64,000 nucleotides of DNA, taken from positions 62,001-126,000 of the forward strand of contig JAAZZG010000002.1 in NCBI GenBank assembly GCA_014237715.1, written 5' to 3'. A program made the translations under genes and the position numbers. The notes beneath the pieces were generated by a model that saw only the letters and a list, made by a program, of their open reading frames with translations, did not search any database and was not told where the DNA came from. Shown piece after piece: positions 16,156 through 24,663 of this stretch (position 1 is its first letter; each line of letters opens with the position of its first letter). Source of the DNA: Acidimicrobiales bacterium. GTDB taxonomy: Bacteria > Actinomycetota > Acidimicrobiia > Acidimicrobiales > MedAcidi-G1.

Positions 16156-16175
16156 TGTCGGCCCGTAGGCCGACA
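16156..16175. terminator. Hairpin between convergent genes (bidirectional terminator candidate)
   Basis: A perfect 8-bp stem (TGTCGGCC / GGCCGACA) closes on a CGTA loop, six bases after the aldehyde dehydrogenase stop and just before the end of the convergent hydrolase gene. There is no T-tract, so termination may be Rho-assisted. Confidence 0.6.
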
Positions 16176-16192
16176 GGTACCAACCGAAAGGA

Positions 16193-17080
16193 TCAGAGGG
16201 TCTCGGCCCGGGCAATCAGCGCACTGATCGGATCAAGGATCTGAGGCCAAGCCGCCTCGGGCATCTCGTGCCCCATGCCCTCGATCCACACCAGTTCGGC
16301 ACCCGGGATTGCATCGGCCGTCTCCTGCCCACCCTGAGGCACGACGAGCGGATCCTCGGTGCCGTGGATGACCAACGTGGGAACCGTGACCTCTGCCAGA
16401 CCGGGGCGACGATCGTCGTCGGCCAATGCGGCGAAAGCCTGACGTACGCCACCGTCAGGGTGCCAGGCCCGCTTCAGGTTGGCCAGTGATTGCCGGCGGG
16501 CTCCCTCCTCGTCGAAGGTGAACCCCGTTCCGGCGTATAGGCGGGCCGCAGCGACCCCCGATGCCGCGACCGCTTCGTGGTCCGACGGGTCCACATCGGG
16601 AGCCTGCAGCGACAGGGCCACCTCCAGATCCATGGGGATGACCCTGGGCATCGACATGATCGAGGTCAGACTCCGGACCCGGCCGGGATGCCCGATGGCG
16701 ATCCGCTGGGCGATCATCCCTCCGAACGAGGCGCCCACCACATGCACAGAATCGAGGCCGAGGGCGTCCACCAGACCGGCAGCATCATCGGCCATATCGG
16801 CCATGGCGTAAGGCGATTCGACGGTCCCGCCGCCCAGGAACGTAAGGAAGGCCTCGACCGGATCACCCACCGGGCACTGGTCGAACCACGTGCTGAGGCC
16901 GACGTCCCGGTTGTCGAATCGGATCACCCGGTGGCCCCGGTGGGCCAACTGCCGACAGAAGTCCTCGGGCCACACCGTCATCTGGGCACTCAGCCCCATG
17001 ACGAGCAGGATCGGCGGATCGGCGGAATCGCCGAACTCCTCGTACTCCAGTGTCAGCCCATTGGACTCTGCCTGAGGCAT
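16193..17080 (-). CDS. Alpha/beta hydrolase
   Basis: 295 residues. ATG 17080 chosen because GGAGGAAGG precedes it; a longer frame would overlap the divergent amidase. Alpha/beta-hydrolase fold: oxyanion region VMGLSAQMTVW, nucleophile elbow GASFGG (Ser of GxSxG), acid in VIHGTEDPLV and the C-terminal catalytic His in GMGHEMPEA. The FDNRDVGLS segment is typical of aclacinomycin-methylesterase (RdmC)-like and related esterases. Function cannot be fixed; an esterase, lactonase or C-C hydrolase is possible. Divergent from the amidase gene with a gap of about 42 bp, so the pair may share regulation. Confidence 0.82.
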   Translation of the reverse strand: MPQAESNGLTLEYEEFGDSADPPILLVMGLSAQMTVWPEDFCRQLAHRGHRVIRFDNRDVGLSTWFDQCPVGDPVEAFLTFLGGGTVESPYAMADMADDAAGLVDALGLDSVHVVGASFGGMIAQRIAIGHPGRVRSLTSIMSMPRVIPMDLEVALSLQAPDVDPSDHEAVAASGVAAARLYAGTGFTFDEEGARRQSLANLKRAWHPDGGVRQAFAALADDDRRPGLAEVTVPTLVIHGTEDPLVVPQGGQETADAIPGAELVWIEGMGHEMPEAAWPQILDPISALIARAETL

Positions 17081-17122
17081 GTCGCCTTCCTCCGCTCTCC
17101 GGGTGGTGGTTAGGTTGCCACG

Positions 17123-18535
17123 ATGACTGATCCACTCTGGCAACGGACCGGCACCGAACTGGTCGCTCTGATGGCCAGTGTCGACGTGTCAGCCCGCGAG
17201 GTGATTGAGGCCCACCTGGAACGCATCGACGAGGTGAACGGCTGGCTGAACGCTGCCGTGCTGGTGGCGGCCGACGAAGCCCGGGCCGCCGCCGACGCCA
17301 CTGACCGGGCCCGTGCCGCCGGCGAGACACTGGGTCCGCTGGCCGGCGTCCCCTTCACCGTCAAGGACGGGCTGGACTTGGCAGGCCACCCAACCACCTA
17401 CGGCATCCCGGCCTTCGCCGGCAATGTCGCCCCGGTCGACGACCCCACCATCGGCCGGCTCCGGTCCGCTGGGGCCATCCCCATCGCCAAGACCAACCAG
17501 CCCGAGATGGCCATGCGGTTGGCCACCGACAACCCCTTGTTCGGCCTGACCCGCAACCCCTGGCACCCGGACCGTACGGCCAGCGGATCGTCCGGTGGCG
17601 ACGCTTCGGCCATCGCCTCGGGCATGACCCCTATGGGCGTGGGCAGCGACCTCGGCGGGTCGGTCCGCAACCCGGCCTACGCGTGTGGTATCGCTGCGAC
17701 CAAGACCTCCCTCGGACGCCTGCCCGTGCACGGCACGTCACCGCGCGCGTCCGAAGCCCTGCTGGGACGGCAACTCATGGCCGTCGCCGGCCCCATGGCC
17801 CGCTCGGTGGCGGACCTCGAGGCGATGTTGCGGGTCACCGTGGGGCGCCACCCGCGTGACCCCCGGTCGGTCGATGTGCCCCACGACGGCAGCAGCTTCG
17901 TCCGACGGGCCGCCGTGCCTACCGACCTGCCCGGCGGGCCGATCCACCCTGATGCCCGCGAAGCTGTGCGCCGGGCCGGCGAGGCCCTGGCCGCCGACGG
18001 CTGGGAGGTCGTCGACGCCACCCCGCCCGAGATGGAGCGGTGCTACGACGTGTGGGGTCGACTCCTCGGCGAAGACTTCCCGATGACCATGGAGGCCCTG
18101 TCCGCCGTGATATCCGACGACGGCGCCCACCTGATCCGCTCCTCGATGGTGTTCTGGCCAGCCGGTGAGGTAGCGCCCCAGGAGGTTCACATCGAACGCC
18201 ACCGCCTGGCCCGCCAGTGGGCCTTGTTCCTAGACGAGTTCCCGGTGCTGGTGCTACCCACCTGGTACCAGCCGCCGTTCGGCCATCACGACGATCTCTC
18301 CGATGACCTGAGCGTCGTCCGGGCCCTCTACGACGGCGTCTTCACCCCCATCACCCCGGCCAACGTGCTCGGCCTTCCCGCCACCCAGATCCCGGTCGGA
18401 TGTAATGCCGACGGCGTGCCCCTCGGCGTGCAGTTCATGGCCGACCGTCACCGAGAGGACCGCACCCTCGCGGCGGCGGCCGTCGTCGAAGCCGCCCACC
18501 CGCCGATTACTCCCATTGATCCCGTTCTGGGTTGA
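17123..18535 (+). CDS. Amidase (amidase signature family)
   Basis: 470 residues. The Ser-cisSer-Lys triad is visible: Lys81 in TVKDG, cis-Ser157 in GSSGGDASA and nucleophile Ser180 in GSDLGGSVR. The glycine-serine-rich signature spans about 154-182. Family members hydrolyse amides to acid plus ammonia in the cytoplasm. With many amine and N-heterocycle genes nearby, a catabolic amidase is likely; a GatA role is unlikely because no gatB or gatC is adjacent. Divergent from the alpha/beta hydrolase and convergent with a methyltransferase gene, 6 bp away. Confidence 0.87.
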   Translation: MTDPLWQRTGTELVALMASVDVSAREVIEAHLERIDEVNGWLNAAVLVAADEARAAADATDRARAAGETLGPLAGVPFTVKDGLDLAGHPTTYGIPAFAGNVAPVDDPTIGRLRSAGAIPIAKTNQPEMAMRLATDNPLFGLTRNPWHPDRTASGSSGGDASAIASGMTPMGVGSDLGGSVRNPAYACGIAATKTSLGRLPVHGTSPRASEALLGRQLMAVAGPMARSVADLEAMLRVTVGRHPRDPRSVDVPHDGSSFVRRAAVPTDLPGGPIHPDAREAVRRAGEALAADGWEVVDATPPEMERCYDVWGRLLGEDFPMTMEALSAVISDDGAHLIRSSMVFWPAGEVAPQEVHIERHRLARQWALFLDEFPVLVLPTWYQPPFGHHDDLSDDLSVVRALYDGVFTPITPANVLGLPATQIPVGCNADGVPLGVQFMADRHREDRTLAAAAVVEAAHPPITPIDPVLG

Positions 18536-18541
18536 CCTGCG

Positions 18542-19171
18542 TCAGTCCGGCTTGGTCGCCCGGACGACCTTGGCCGGGACGCCGGCCACCATCTCGTGGG
18601 TCCCGGCGGCATCCAGCCCCAGAGTCACCATGGCCACGGCGATGGCTTCTACGTCGACCGGCGTCAACTCGGCCTCGTGACCGGCGAACTCTCCATGGTC
18701 GGGATGGGTCGGGTCGTCATAGTCCTCGTCGACCAGCACCAGCCGGCCGCCTGGCGCCAACACCCGCGCGAACTCGGCGAACGCCGCCCCATGGTCGACC
18801 CAGTGGTGCATGGCGTTACCCGCCCAGAGCACCTCAGTGGATCTCCCGGCCACCGGCAGGTCCTCGGCCACCCCGGGTTCGACGGTGATCCTCTGCCGAC
18901 TCCGGTTGAACAATCGTCGCACCCGGGCCACCAGGCGCATAGTGCCGCCCGGCTCCACGGCCACCACGTGGGCACCGCGCCTGGCTGCCAGAACCGTGGC
19001 TGCACCCATGCCTGCGCCCACGTCTAGACCACGCTCGCCGGGCTGAGGATCTGCCAGGTCGACGATGGCCCGGTTCAGGTCGGTCTGCCAGAAGGTGCGG
19101 ATCTTTCGAAGCCATCGCAGCTCAGCCATGAGGCCCTTGTCGTGTTCATGTCGGTAACTCTCGTGGACCAT
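18542..19171 (-). CDS. Class I SAM-dependent methyltransferase
   Basis: 209 residues with the Rossmann-like methyltransferase motifs: motif I GLDVGAGMGAATV (about 48-60), the acidic end of beta2 in VVAVEPG, motif post I GVAEDLPVAGRSTEV, and APGGRLVLVDEDY as motif III. The type is Methyltransf_11/25, acting on small molecules or lipids. Substrate is not apparent. Starts divergently from the ureohydrolase gene, leaving roughly 80 bp between starts. It is not clearly part of any neighbouring pathway. Confidence 0.82.
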   Translation of the reverse strand: MVHESYRHEHDKGLMAELRWLRKIRTFWQTDLNRAIVDLADPQPGERGLDVGAGMGAATVLAARRGAHVVAVEPGGTMRLVARVRRLFNRSRQRITVEPGVAEDLPVAGRSTEVLWAGNAMHHWVDHGAAFAEFARVLAPGGRLVLVDEDYDDPTHPDHGEFAGHEAELTPVDVEAIAVAMVTLGLDAAGTHEMVAGVPAKVVRATKPD

Positions 19172-19250
19172 GGTGCGGAGCCTGCCACGGCCCGGCCGCC
19201 ACGACCGATTCGAGGCGACTTACTGGGGCCACCCGTGGAATACTCCCCCG

Positions 19251-20216
19251 GTGACCCAGCGATTCGAGACAGGGAACCCCCAGCCCCTCGGCGGCAACGA
19301 GATGCCCCGCTTCGGCGGCATTGCCACCTTCATGCGCCTTCCCGGCACCACCGAGCCGGCTGACCTGGACGTCGCCGTGGTGGGCGTCCCCATGGACATC
19401 GGCACCTCCAACCGGCCGGGCGCCCGCTTCGGCCCTCGCGACATCCGCTCCGAATCGGTGCTGCTTCGCCCCTACAACATGGCCACCCGGGCCGCCCCGT
19501 TCGACAGCCTCCGCATCGATGACACGGGCGACGTGGCAGCCAGCCCCTTCGACCTGGGGGCCGCCGTGGATGCCATCGAGGCCCACTACGTCGACCTGCT
19601 GGCCCACGACGTGATCACCGCGTCAATGGGCGGCGACCACACCATCGTGCTGCCCATCCTGCGAGCCATGGCCAGTAAGCACGGCCCAGTCGGACTGATC
19701 CACGTGGACGCCCACACCGACATCAACGACACCATGTTCGGCTCCAAGGTGGCACACGGCACCCCGTTCCGGAGGGCCGTCGAAGAAGGTCTGCTGGACG
19801 GCAACCGTGTCGTCCAGATCGGTGTTCGGGGCACCGGCTATGCGGCCGATGACTTCGACTGGTCGCGGGAGCAGGGCTTCCGGGTCGTTCAGGCCGAGGA
19901 ATGCTGGCACCGCAGCCTCGAACCGCTCATGGCCGAGGTGCGCGAACAGGTGGACGGAGGCCCCGTCTACCTGAGCTTCGACATCGACGGCCTGGACCCC
20001 GCGTACGCACCCGGCACCGGCACGCCCGAGGTCGGTGGCCTCACCATGCCCCAGGGCCTCGAGGTGATCCGGGGTTGCCGTGGTCTGGACCTCGTGGGAT
20101 GCGACCTCGTCGAGGTGGCCCCCATCTACGACACCACCGGCATGACCAGTCTGGTGGCCGCCAACCTGCTCTACGAGATGCTCTGCGTGCTCCCCGGCGT
20201 CGACGTCCGTGGCTGA
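19251..20216 (+). CDS. Ureohydrolase (agmatinase / guanidinobutyrase family)
   Basis: 321 residues from GTG 19251; upstream codons overlap the divergent methyltransferase, and a later ATG (19302) would cut into the conserved QPLGGNEMPRFGGIATFMRL N-terminus. Binuclear manganese ligands are visible: GGDH at 127-130, DAHTD at 153-157, and SFDIDGLDPAYAPGTGTPE near the C-terminus. Family enzymes release urea from agmatine, 4-guanidinobutyrate, 3-guanidinopropionate or arginine. The N-terminal block is especially like pseudomonad guanidinobutyrase and guanidinopropionase, and the following carrier and aminotransferase support a guanidino-acid substrate. First gene of a three-gene rightward operon. 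Confidence 0.86.
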   Translation: MTQRFETGNPQPLGGNEMPRFGGIATFMRLPGTTEPADLDVAVVGVPMDIGTSNRPGARFGPRDIRSESVLLRPYNMATRAAPFDSLRIDDTGDVAASPFDLGAAVDAIEAHYVDLLAHDVITASMGGDHTIVLPILRAMASKHGPVGLIHVDAHTDINDTMFGSKVAHGTPFRRAVEEGLLDGNRVVQIGVRGTGYAADDFDWSREQGFRVVQAEECWHRSLEPLMAEVREQVDGGPVYLSFDIDGLDPAYAPGTGTPEVGGLTMPQGLEVIRGCRGLDLVGCDLVEVAPIYDTTGMTSLVAANLLYEMLCVLPGVDVRG

Positions 20217-21432
20217 GGATCTGACGAGTAACGGTGAGCCCCCCAAGACCGGGCCCAGCCTTGCTCCCTACTTCCTGATCCTGTTCGGGGCGTCAGCGGG
20301 GCTGGGGTCGATCATCGTGCTGCTGGCCGAGATCCGCAGTGAGCTCGGGTTCACCGATACCGGGATCGGCCTGGCCATCGCTGCGGGATTCGCGGCGGCC
20401 TTCGTGGCCAACATCAGCATGGCCCCCCAAGCCGACCGGGGCCGGGCCCCGGCCATGCTTCGCGGCGGCCTCGCCCTCGGCGTCGTCGGCATGGTGCTCC
20501 TGGCCGTCGGCCAGGATCTTTGGCACTACGTGCTCGGGCGGGCGGTCTTCGGCTTCGCCCTGGGCACTGCCGGCCCGGCGGCCCGACGCACAGTCATCGT
20601 GGCCGATCCGACGAACCTGGGACGCAACATGGGTCGCCTTGGAGCGTGGGACGTCGGCGGCTTCGTGGCCGGTCCGATGATCGCCTCCCTGCTGGCCGGT
20701 ATCGGTGGCTTTCGGTTCACGTTCTGGGCCATGGCCGTCGCATTGGCCATGCTGCTGCCCGTCTCCTTCCGGGCCCAACCCGACACGGCGGCACGAGACG
20801 AGGAGGGCCTCGGCCTCAAGGGCCTGCTTCGCATCCGCCGCCTGGTGGGCGCCTTCTTCGTGGTGGCGGCCTACTTCGTGTTCATCGGTGCCTTCGAGGC
20901 CGTGTGGGTCCTCGAGATGGATACCCGCGGCGCCACCCAGACCACTCTGGCGGTCGGGATCACCCTGGCGGCTCTCCCCATCGCCCTGCTGTCCCCACTG
21001 GGTGGCTCACTGGCCCAGCGGTACGGCGCCCGCCGGTGGGCCATCGGAGGCCTGGCCAGCATCACCCTGCTGACCACCTTCTACGGCGTCGTCCCCGGAG
21101 TGGCCGCCCTGGTGGCCATCACCATGGCCACCTCGGTCATGGAGGGCTTCACCTTCCCGTCGGCCCCCATGCTGGTGGCTGCCGCAGTGGCCGAGAACCG
21201 ACAGGCCTCCGCGCAGGGCCTCATGGGTGCCGTCGAGGTGGCCACGGCCGCGGTGGCAGCCATGATCATTGCCATGATCTACGACAGCCACGGTGACCTC
21301 ACGGCCTGGATTGTCACCGCCTCCACCATGGCGATCCTGTTGCTGATTGGTGCCATACTCACGCGACCCACCGACCGTCAGCTCGTCCAACCCGGCGTCC
21401 CCACCGACCCGATCAGGAGACCCTTTCAATGA
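20209..21432 (+). CDS. Major facilitator superfamily transporter
   Basis: 407 residues, about 12 hydrophobic segments with an internal break after about residue 200 (QPDTAARDEEGLGLKG), typical of two 6-helix halves. The loop RAVFGFALGTAGPAARR resembles the MFS motif between helices 4 and 5. GTG start at 20209 overlaps the ureohydrolase stop by 8 bp and its stop overlaps the aminotransferase ATG, so the genes are translationally coupled. Likely carries the ureohydrolase substrate into the cell (compare the carrier encoded next to guanidinopropionase in pseudomonads), but export of a product cannot be excluded. Confidence 0.85.
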   Translation: MAEDLTSNGEPPKTGPSLAPYFLILFGASAGLGSIIVLLAEIRSELGFTDTGIGLAIAAGFAAAFVANISMAPQADRGRAPAMLRGGLALGVVGMVLLAVGQDLWHYVLGRAVFGFALGTAGPAARRTVIVADPTNLGRNMGRLGAWDVGGFVAGPMIASLLAGIGGFRFTFWAMAVALAMLLPVSFRAQPDTAARDEEGLGLKGLLRIRRLVGAFFVVAAYFVFIGAFEAVWVLEMDTRGATQTTLAVGITLAALPIALLSPLGGSLAQRYGARRWAIGGLASITLLTTFYGVVPGVAALVAITMATSVMEGFTFPSAPMLVAAAVAENRQASAQGLMGAVEVATAAVAAMIIAMIYDSHGDLTAWIVTASTMAILLLIGAILTRPTDRQLVQPGVPTDPIRRPFQ

Positions 21433-22634
21433 CCAACGCCCTGCTCCACCCGTTTTCCCCACCGGCCATGCCCGAGGGCGACTTCATCGACATCGTCCGC
21501 GGCGAGGGCTCGCTCGTCTACGACGCCTCCGGCAAGGACTATGTCGACGCCATGGCCAACCTCTGGCTCTGTCAGGTCGGCCACGGACGTACCGAGATCA
21601 TCGACGCCGTCACCGCTCAGATGCACCAGATGGAGGCGTACAACACCTTCGCTCCGTTCACCAACGGTCCCGCCGCCCGGGTGGCTGAGATGATCGTGGA
21701 GCGGTCGCCGCACCCCGACGGACGGACCTTCCTGGGTTGCTCGGGATCTGAGGCTGTCGACACCGCGCTGAAGATTGCCCGACTGGTCCAGCAACGCCGG
21801 GGCACCGAGGGTCGCCAGGTCATCATCAAGCGCACCAACGGCTACCACGGAACCAACTTCGGAGGGACGTCAGCTCAGGGCATCGCCCCCAACCGTGAGG
21901 GCTGGGGCGACCTGGTCCCCCACTTCCTGGAGGTCCCCCACGACGACCTAGAAGCCATGGCGTCGATCTTCGCCGAGCAGGGTGACCGGATTGCCGCTGT
22001 CCTGACCGAGCCGCTACAGGGTGCTGGCGGTGTCTTCCCACCGGCCGACGGCTACCTCGAGGGCCTGCGTCGCCTGTGTGACGACAACGAGGCACTGCTC
22101 ATCTTCGATGAGGTGATCTGCGGCTTCGGTCGGACCGGCGAATGGTTCGGCGCCCAGACCTTTGGCGTCACCCCTGACCTGATCACCTTCGCCAAGGGCG
22201 TCACGTCGGGCTACCTCCCGCTGTCCGGCGTCATCGTGTCCCGGGCCGTCTGCGAGGAGCTCGAAGAGCCCGGCTTCCTGCTCCGAACCGGCTACACGTA
22301 CTCGGGACACCATGCCTCGTGCGCAGCGGGCATAGCCAACCTCCAGATCATGACCGACGAAGGCCTTGATCAGCGGGCCAACCACGTCGGCGAAAAGCTC
22401 CAGGAGGGCCTGCGTGCCCTGGCGGCCGACGGACACATCGAATCGTGGCGGGGCATGGGCGCGGTGTACGCCGCGGAACTGGGCCGCGACTCCATCCCGG
22501 TACGAAACGCCATCCTTGAGGAGGGGGTGATAGTGCGGCCCATCGGGACCTGCCTGGCCATCTGTCCGCCACTCGTCATCACCGACGACGAAATCGGCCG
22601 CGTCATCGACACCCTGGCCAACGCTCTGCGTTGA
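21429..22634 (+). CDS. Class III PLP-dependent aminotransferase
   Basis: 401 residues, fold type I omega-aminotransferase. The PLP lysine is Lys256 in FAKGVTSGY and the pyridine-nitrogen Asp is Asp227 in LIFDEVICGFGRTG; GCSGSEAVDTALKIAR (about 103-118) binds phosphate. These enzymes transfer amino groups from GABA, beta-alanine, putrescine or similar amines to pyruvate or 2-oxoglutarate. ATG overlaps the transporter stop by 4 bp. After ureohydrolase action on a guanidino acid, the released omega-amino acid would be the natural substrate. It resembles, but is clearly distinct from, the aminotransferase at 23165-24532. Confidence 0.87.
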   Translation: MTNALLHPFSPPAMPEGDFIDIVRGEGSLVYDASGKDYVDAMANLWLCQVGHGRTEIIDAVTAQMHQMEAYNTFAPFTNGPAARVAEMIVERSPHPDGRTFLGCSGSEAVDTALKIARLVQQRRGTEGRQVIIKRTNGYHGTNFGGTSAQGIAPNREGWGDLVPHFLEVPHDDLEAMASIFAEQGDRIAAVLTEPLQGAGGVFPPADGYLEGLRRLCDDNEALLIFDEVICGFGRTGEWFGAQTFGVTPDLITFAKGVTSGYLPLSGVIVSRAVCEELEEPGFLLRTGYTYSGHHASCAAGIANLQIMTDEGLDQRANHVGEKLQEGLRALAADGHIESWRGMGAVYAAELGRDSIPVRNAILEEGVIVRPIGTCLAICPPLVITDDEIGRVIDTLANALR

Positions 22635-22662
22635 CCAGGCCGGTGAGACCGGGAAGCAAGCG

Positions 22663-23154
22663 TTAGCCGGTGCCCCAGGAGAACGTCATCTTCTCCATCT
22701 TGAGTATGGAGAACACCTCGGTAGAGGCCACGCCGTCGATAGACCGGATTCGGTCGTTGACCAGCGACAGCAGAGCCTCGTTGTCCTCGCACAAGACCTC
22801 GGCCAGCACGTCGTAGCGACCAGCGGTGATCAGGACATACTCGGCCTCCCGATACTCAGAGACCGCAGCAGCCACCGCCCGGACGTCACCGGAGACGCTG
22901 ATACCAACCATGGCCTGGGTGGACAGGCCGAGGCTGAGGGGATCGGTCACGGCCACCACCTGCATGACCCCACGCCCGATGAGCCGGTTGACCCGCTGAC
23001 GCACCGCTGCCTGGGACAGGCCGACGCGTGGCGCCAGGTCGGAGTAGGACATGCGCCCGTCCACCTGGAGTTCAGTGATGATCGCCCGATCCTTTTCGTC
23101 GAGGGGGAAGACCTCGCTCGTCGCCCGTCCCGGGACCCCCGTCAGCTCGTTCAC
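22663..23154 (-). CDS. Lrp/AsnC family transcriptional regulator
   Basis: 163 residues: N-terminal helix-turn-helix (DEKDRAIITELQVDGRMSYSDL, then LSQAAVRQRVNRLIGRGV, about 20-63) and C-terminal RAM ligand-binding/oligomerisation domain (LGLSTQAMVGISVSGDVRAVAAAV... YDVLAEVLCEDNEALLSLVND). Lrp/AsnC proteins respond to amino acids and often control amino acid or polyamine catabolism. Ten bases downstream of the second aminotransferase, so probably in its operon. Candidate regulator of the ureohydrolase and polyamine clusters on either side; this is inferred from position. Confidence 0.9.
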   Translation of the reverse strand: MNELTGVPGRATSEVFPLDEKDRAIITELQVDGRMSYSDLAPRVGLSQAAVRQRVNRLIGRGVMQVVAVTDPLSLGLSTQAMVGISVSGDVRAVAAAVSEYREAEYVLITAGRYDVLAEVLCEDNEALLSLVNDRIRSIDGVASTEVFSILKMEKMTFSWGTG

Positions 23155-23164
23155 GATGCCGGTC

Positions 23165-24532
23165 CTACACGCCCAACTCAGCCATGGCTTCGGTTAGCGC
23201 CTGACGGAGTTTCGAGTTGATCTCCGCGAACTCATCTGGGCCGGCAATGAGCGGTGGCGAGAGCTGGATGACCGGTTCACCCCGATCATCGGCCCGACAG
23301 ATCAGGCCTAGTTCCAGAAGGCGGTTGGACAGGAAACCTCGTAGTAGGTGCTCGCGCTCGTCGTCGCTGAACGAGGCCCGGGTGTCGCGGTCCCGGACTA
23401 GTTCGATGCCGTAGAAGTAGCCGACACCACGGATGTCGCCGACGATCGGCAGATCAGCCAGATCGTCTAGCGCTGCCCGGAAGGCCGACTCATTCGTCTG
23501 GACGTGGCCGATGATGCCTTCGTCCTGGAAGATCTGGAGGTTGGCCAGCGCCACGGCGCAGCTCACCGGATGGCCCGCGAAGGTAATGCCATGCAGGAAC
23601 GAGTCGCCGGTGCCCACGAAGGGCTCGGCCACCCGGTCACTCACGATCATGGCGCCGAGCGGCGCGTAGCCCGAGGTGAGGCCCTTGGCCGAGGTGATCA
23701 CGTCGGGTATGTAACCGAACCGTTCGCACCCGAACATGTGGCCGATGCGCCCGTAGGCGCAGATGACCTCGTCGGAAACCAGCAACACGTCGTGACGGTT
23801 GCAGATCTCACGGACCCGGTCGAAGTAGCCGGGCGGGGGCACAAAGCAGCCGCCGGCATTCTGCACCGGCTCAACGAACAGGGCGGCCACGGTGTCGGGG
23901 CCCTCCCTGATGATGGCCTCTTCGATGGCGTCTGCCGCGTGCAACGAGCAGTGCGGGTCGTCCTGACAGGTCGGGCACCGGTAGTGGTTGGTCTCGGGCA
24001 CCTTGATCGCACCGGGCACTAGCGGCTCGAACACCGTCTTGATGGAATCAAGCCCGGTGATGGACAGTGCACCCATCGTGGTCCCGTGGTAGGCGAGGTT
24101 CCGACTGACGACCTTGACTTTGTCGGGCTTGCCCTTCAACTTGAAGTACTGGCGAGCTAGCTTCCAGGCCGACTCGACGGCCTCGGATCCACCGGTAGTG
24201 AAGAACACCCGGTTCAGGTCACCTGGCGCCAGTCCAGCCAGAATGGCCGACAGTTCAATGGCCGTCGGGTGCCCGTAGGTCCAGATGGGGAAGTACCCGA
24301 GCGTCGCTGCCTGGTCCCCGGCCGCCCGAGCCAGTTCGGGGCGACCGTGCCCCAGTTGGCTGACGAACAAACCGGCTAGGCCGTCGAGGTACCGGTTCCC
24401 CTCGGCGTCCCACACGTGGCAGCCCTGGCCGCGCTCGATGACCCGGGTCCCGTCAATGTCGTTCTTGAGGACAGAGAAGTGTCCCCACAGGTGCCGCTCG
24501 GCCAGTTCAGCCAGGCGCTGGTGCTCGCTCAT
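23165..24532 (-). CDS. Class III aminotransferase (putrescine/omega-amino acid:pyruvate type)
   Basis: 455 residues. PLP lysine Lys283 in SAKGLTSGY, Asp in LLVSDEVICAYGR, and FTTGGSEAVESAWKLAR for phosphate binding. Length and LFVSQLGHGRPELA, YHGTTMGALSITG and FAGHPVSCAVALANL segments resemble SpuC-like putrescine:pyruvate and other omega-transaminases. Unusual is a small cysteine/histidine cluster in the CPTCQDDPHC segment, Cys186, Cys189 and Cys195, which could bind a metal. It lies downstream of a complete polyamine ABC transporter, after a strongly structured spacer, and upstream of an Lrp regulator, pointing to polyamine catabolism. Confidence 0.87.
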   Translation of the reverse strand: MSEHQRLAELAERHLWGHFSVLKNDIDGTRVIERGQGCHVWDAEGNRYLDGLAGLFVSQLGHGRPELARAAGDQAATLGYFPIWTYGHPTAIELSAILAGLAPGDLNRVFFTTGGSEAVESAWKLARQYFKLKGKPDKVKVVSRNLAYHGTTMGALSITGLDSIKTVFEPLVPGAIKVPETNHYRCPTCQDDPHCSLHAADAIEEAIIREGPDTVAALFVEPVQNAGGCFVPPPGYFDRVREICNRHDVLLVSDEVICAYGRIGHMFGCERFGYIPDVITSAKGLTSGYAPLGAMIVSDRVAEPFVGTGDSFLHGITFAGHPVSCAVALANLQIFQDEGIIGHVQTNESAFRAALDDLADLPIVGDIRGVGYFYGIELVRDRDTRASFSDDEREHLLRGFLSNRLLELGLICRADDRGEPVIQLSPPLIAGPDEFAEINSKLRQALTEAMAELGV

Positions 24533-24573
24533 CGTCGGGTTCCCATCATCGTTCGTTGGTTCATCTCGCCGTC

Positions 24574-24650
24574 CCGCCGACGGAAACCGGCGGTGGGCCC
24601 GCCCGGTCGGCGGGCCGGAAGTGCGTCTTGCACCCCGACCCGCCGACCGG
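24574..24650. promoter_or_regulatory. Structured intercistronic region with overlapping hairpins
   Basis: Between the leftward substrate-binding-protein and aminotransferase genes there are three inverted repeats: 24574-24579 with 24588-24593 (6 bp); 24596-24603 with 24609-24616 (8 bp); and 24603-24614 with 24639-24650 (12 bp perfect, with an inner GTGC/GCAC stem at 24621-24633). The second and third share bases and cannot form together. Such structures often protect the upstream message or partly terminate, leaving less aminotransferase than transporter message. Confidence 0.6.
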
Positions 24651-24663
24651 AAGGGAGGAAGGA

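Noticed and set aside
16193-18535. Alpha/beta hydrolase and amidase as NicD and NicF partners of the NicX-like enzyme
   Set aside because: The hydrolase looks more like a general esterase than NicD, and NicF is an isochorismatase-fold protein, not an amidase-signature enzyme. They also lie outside the MarR operator set.
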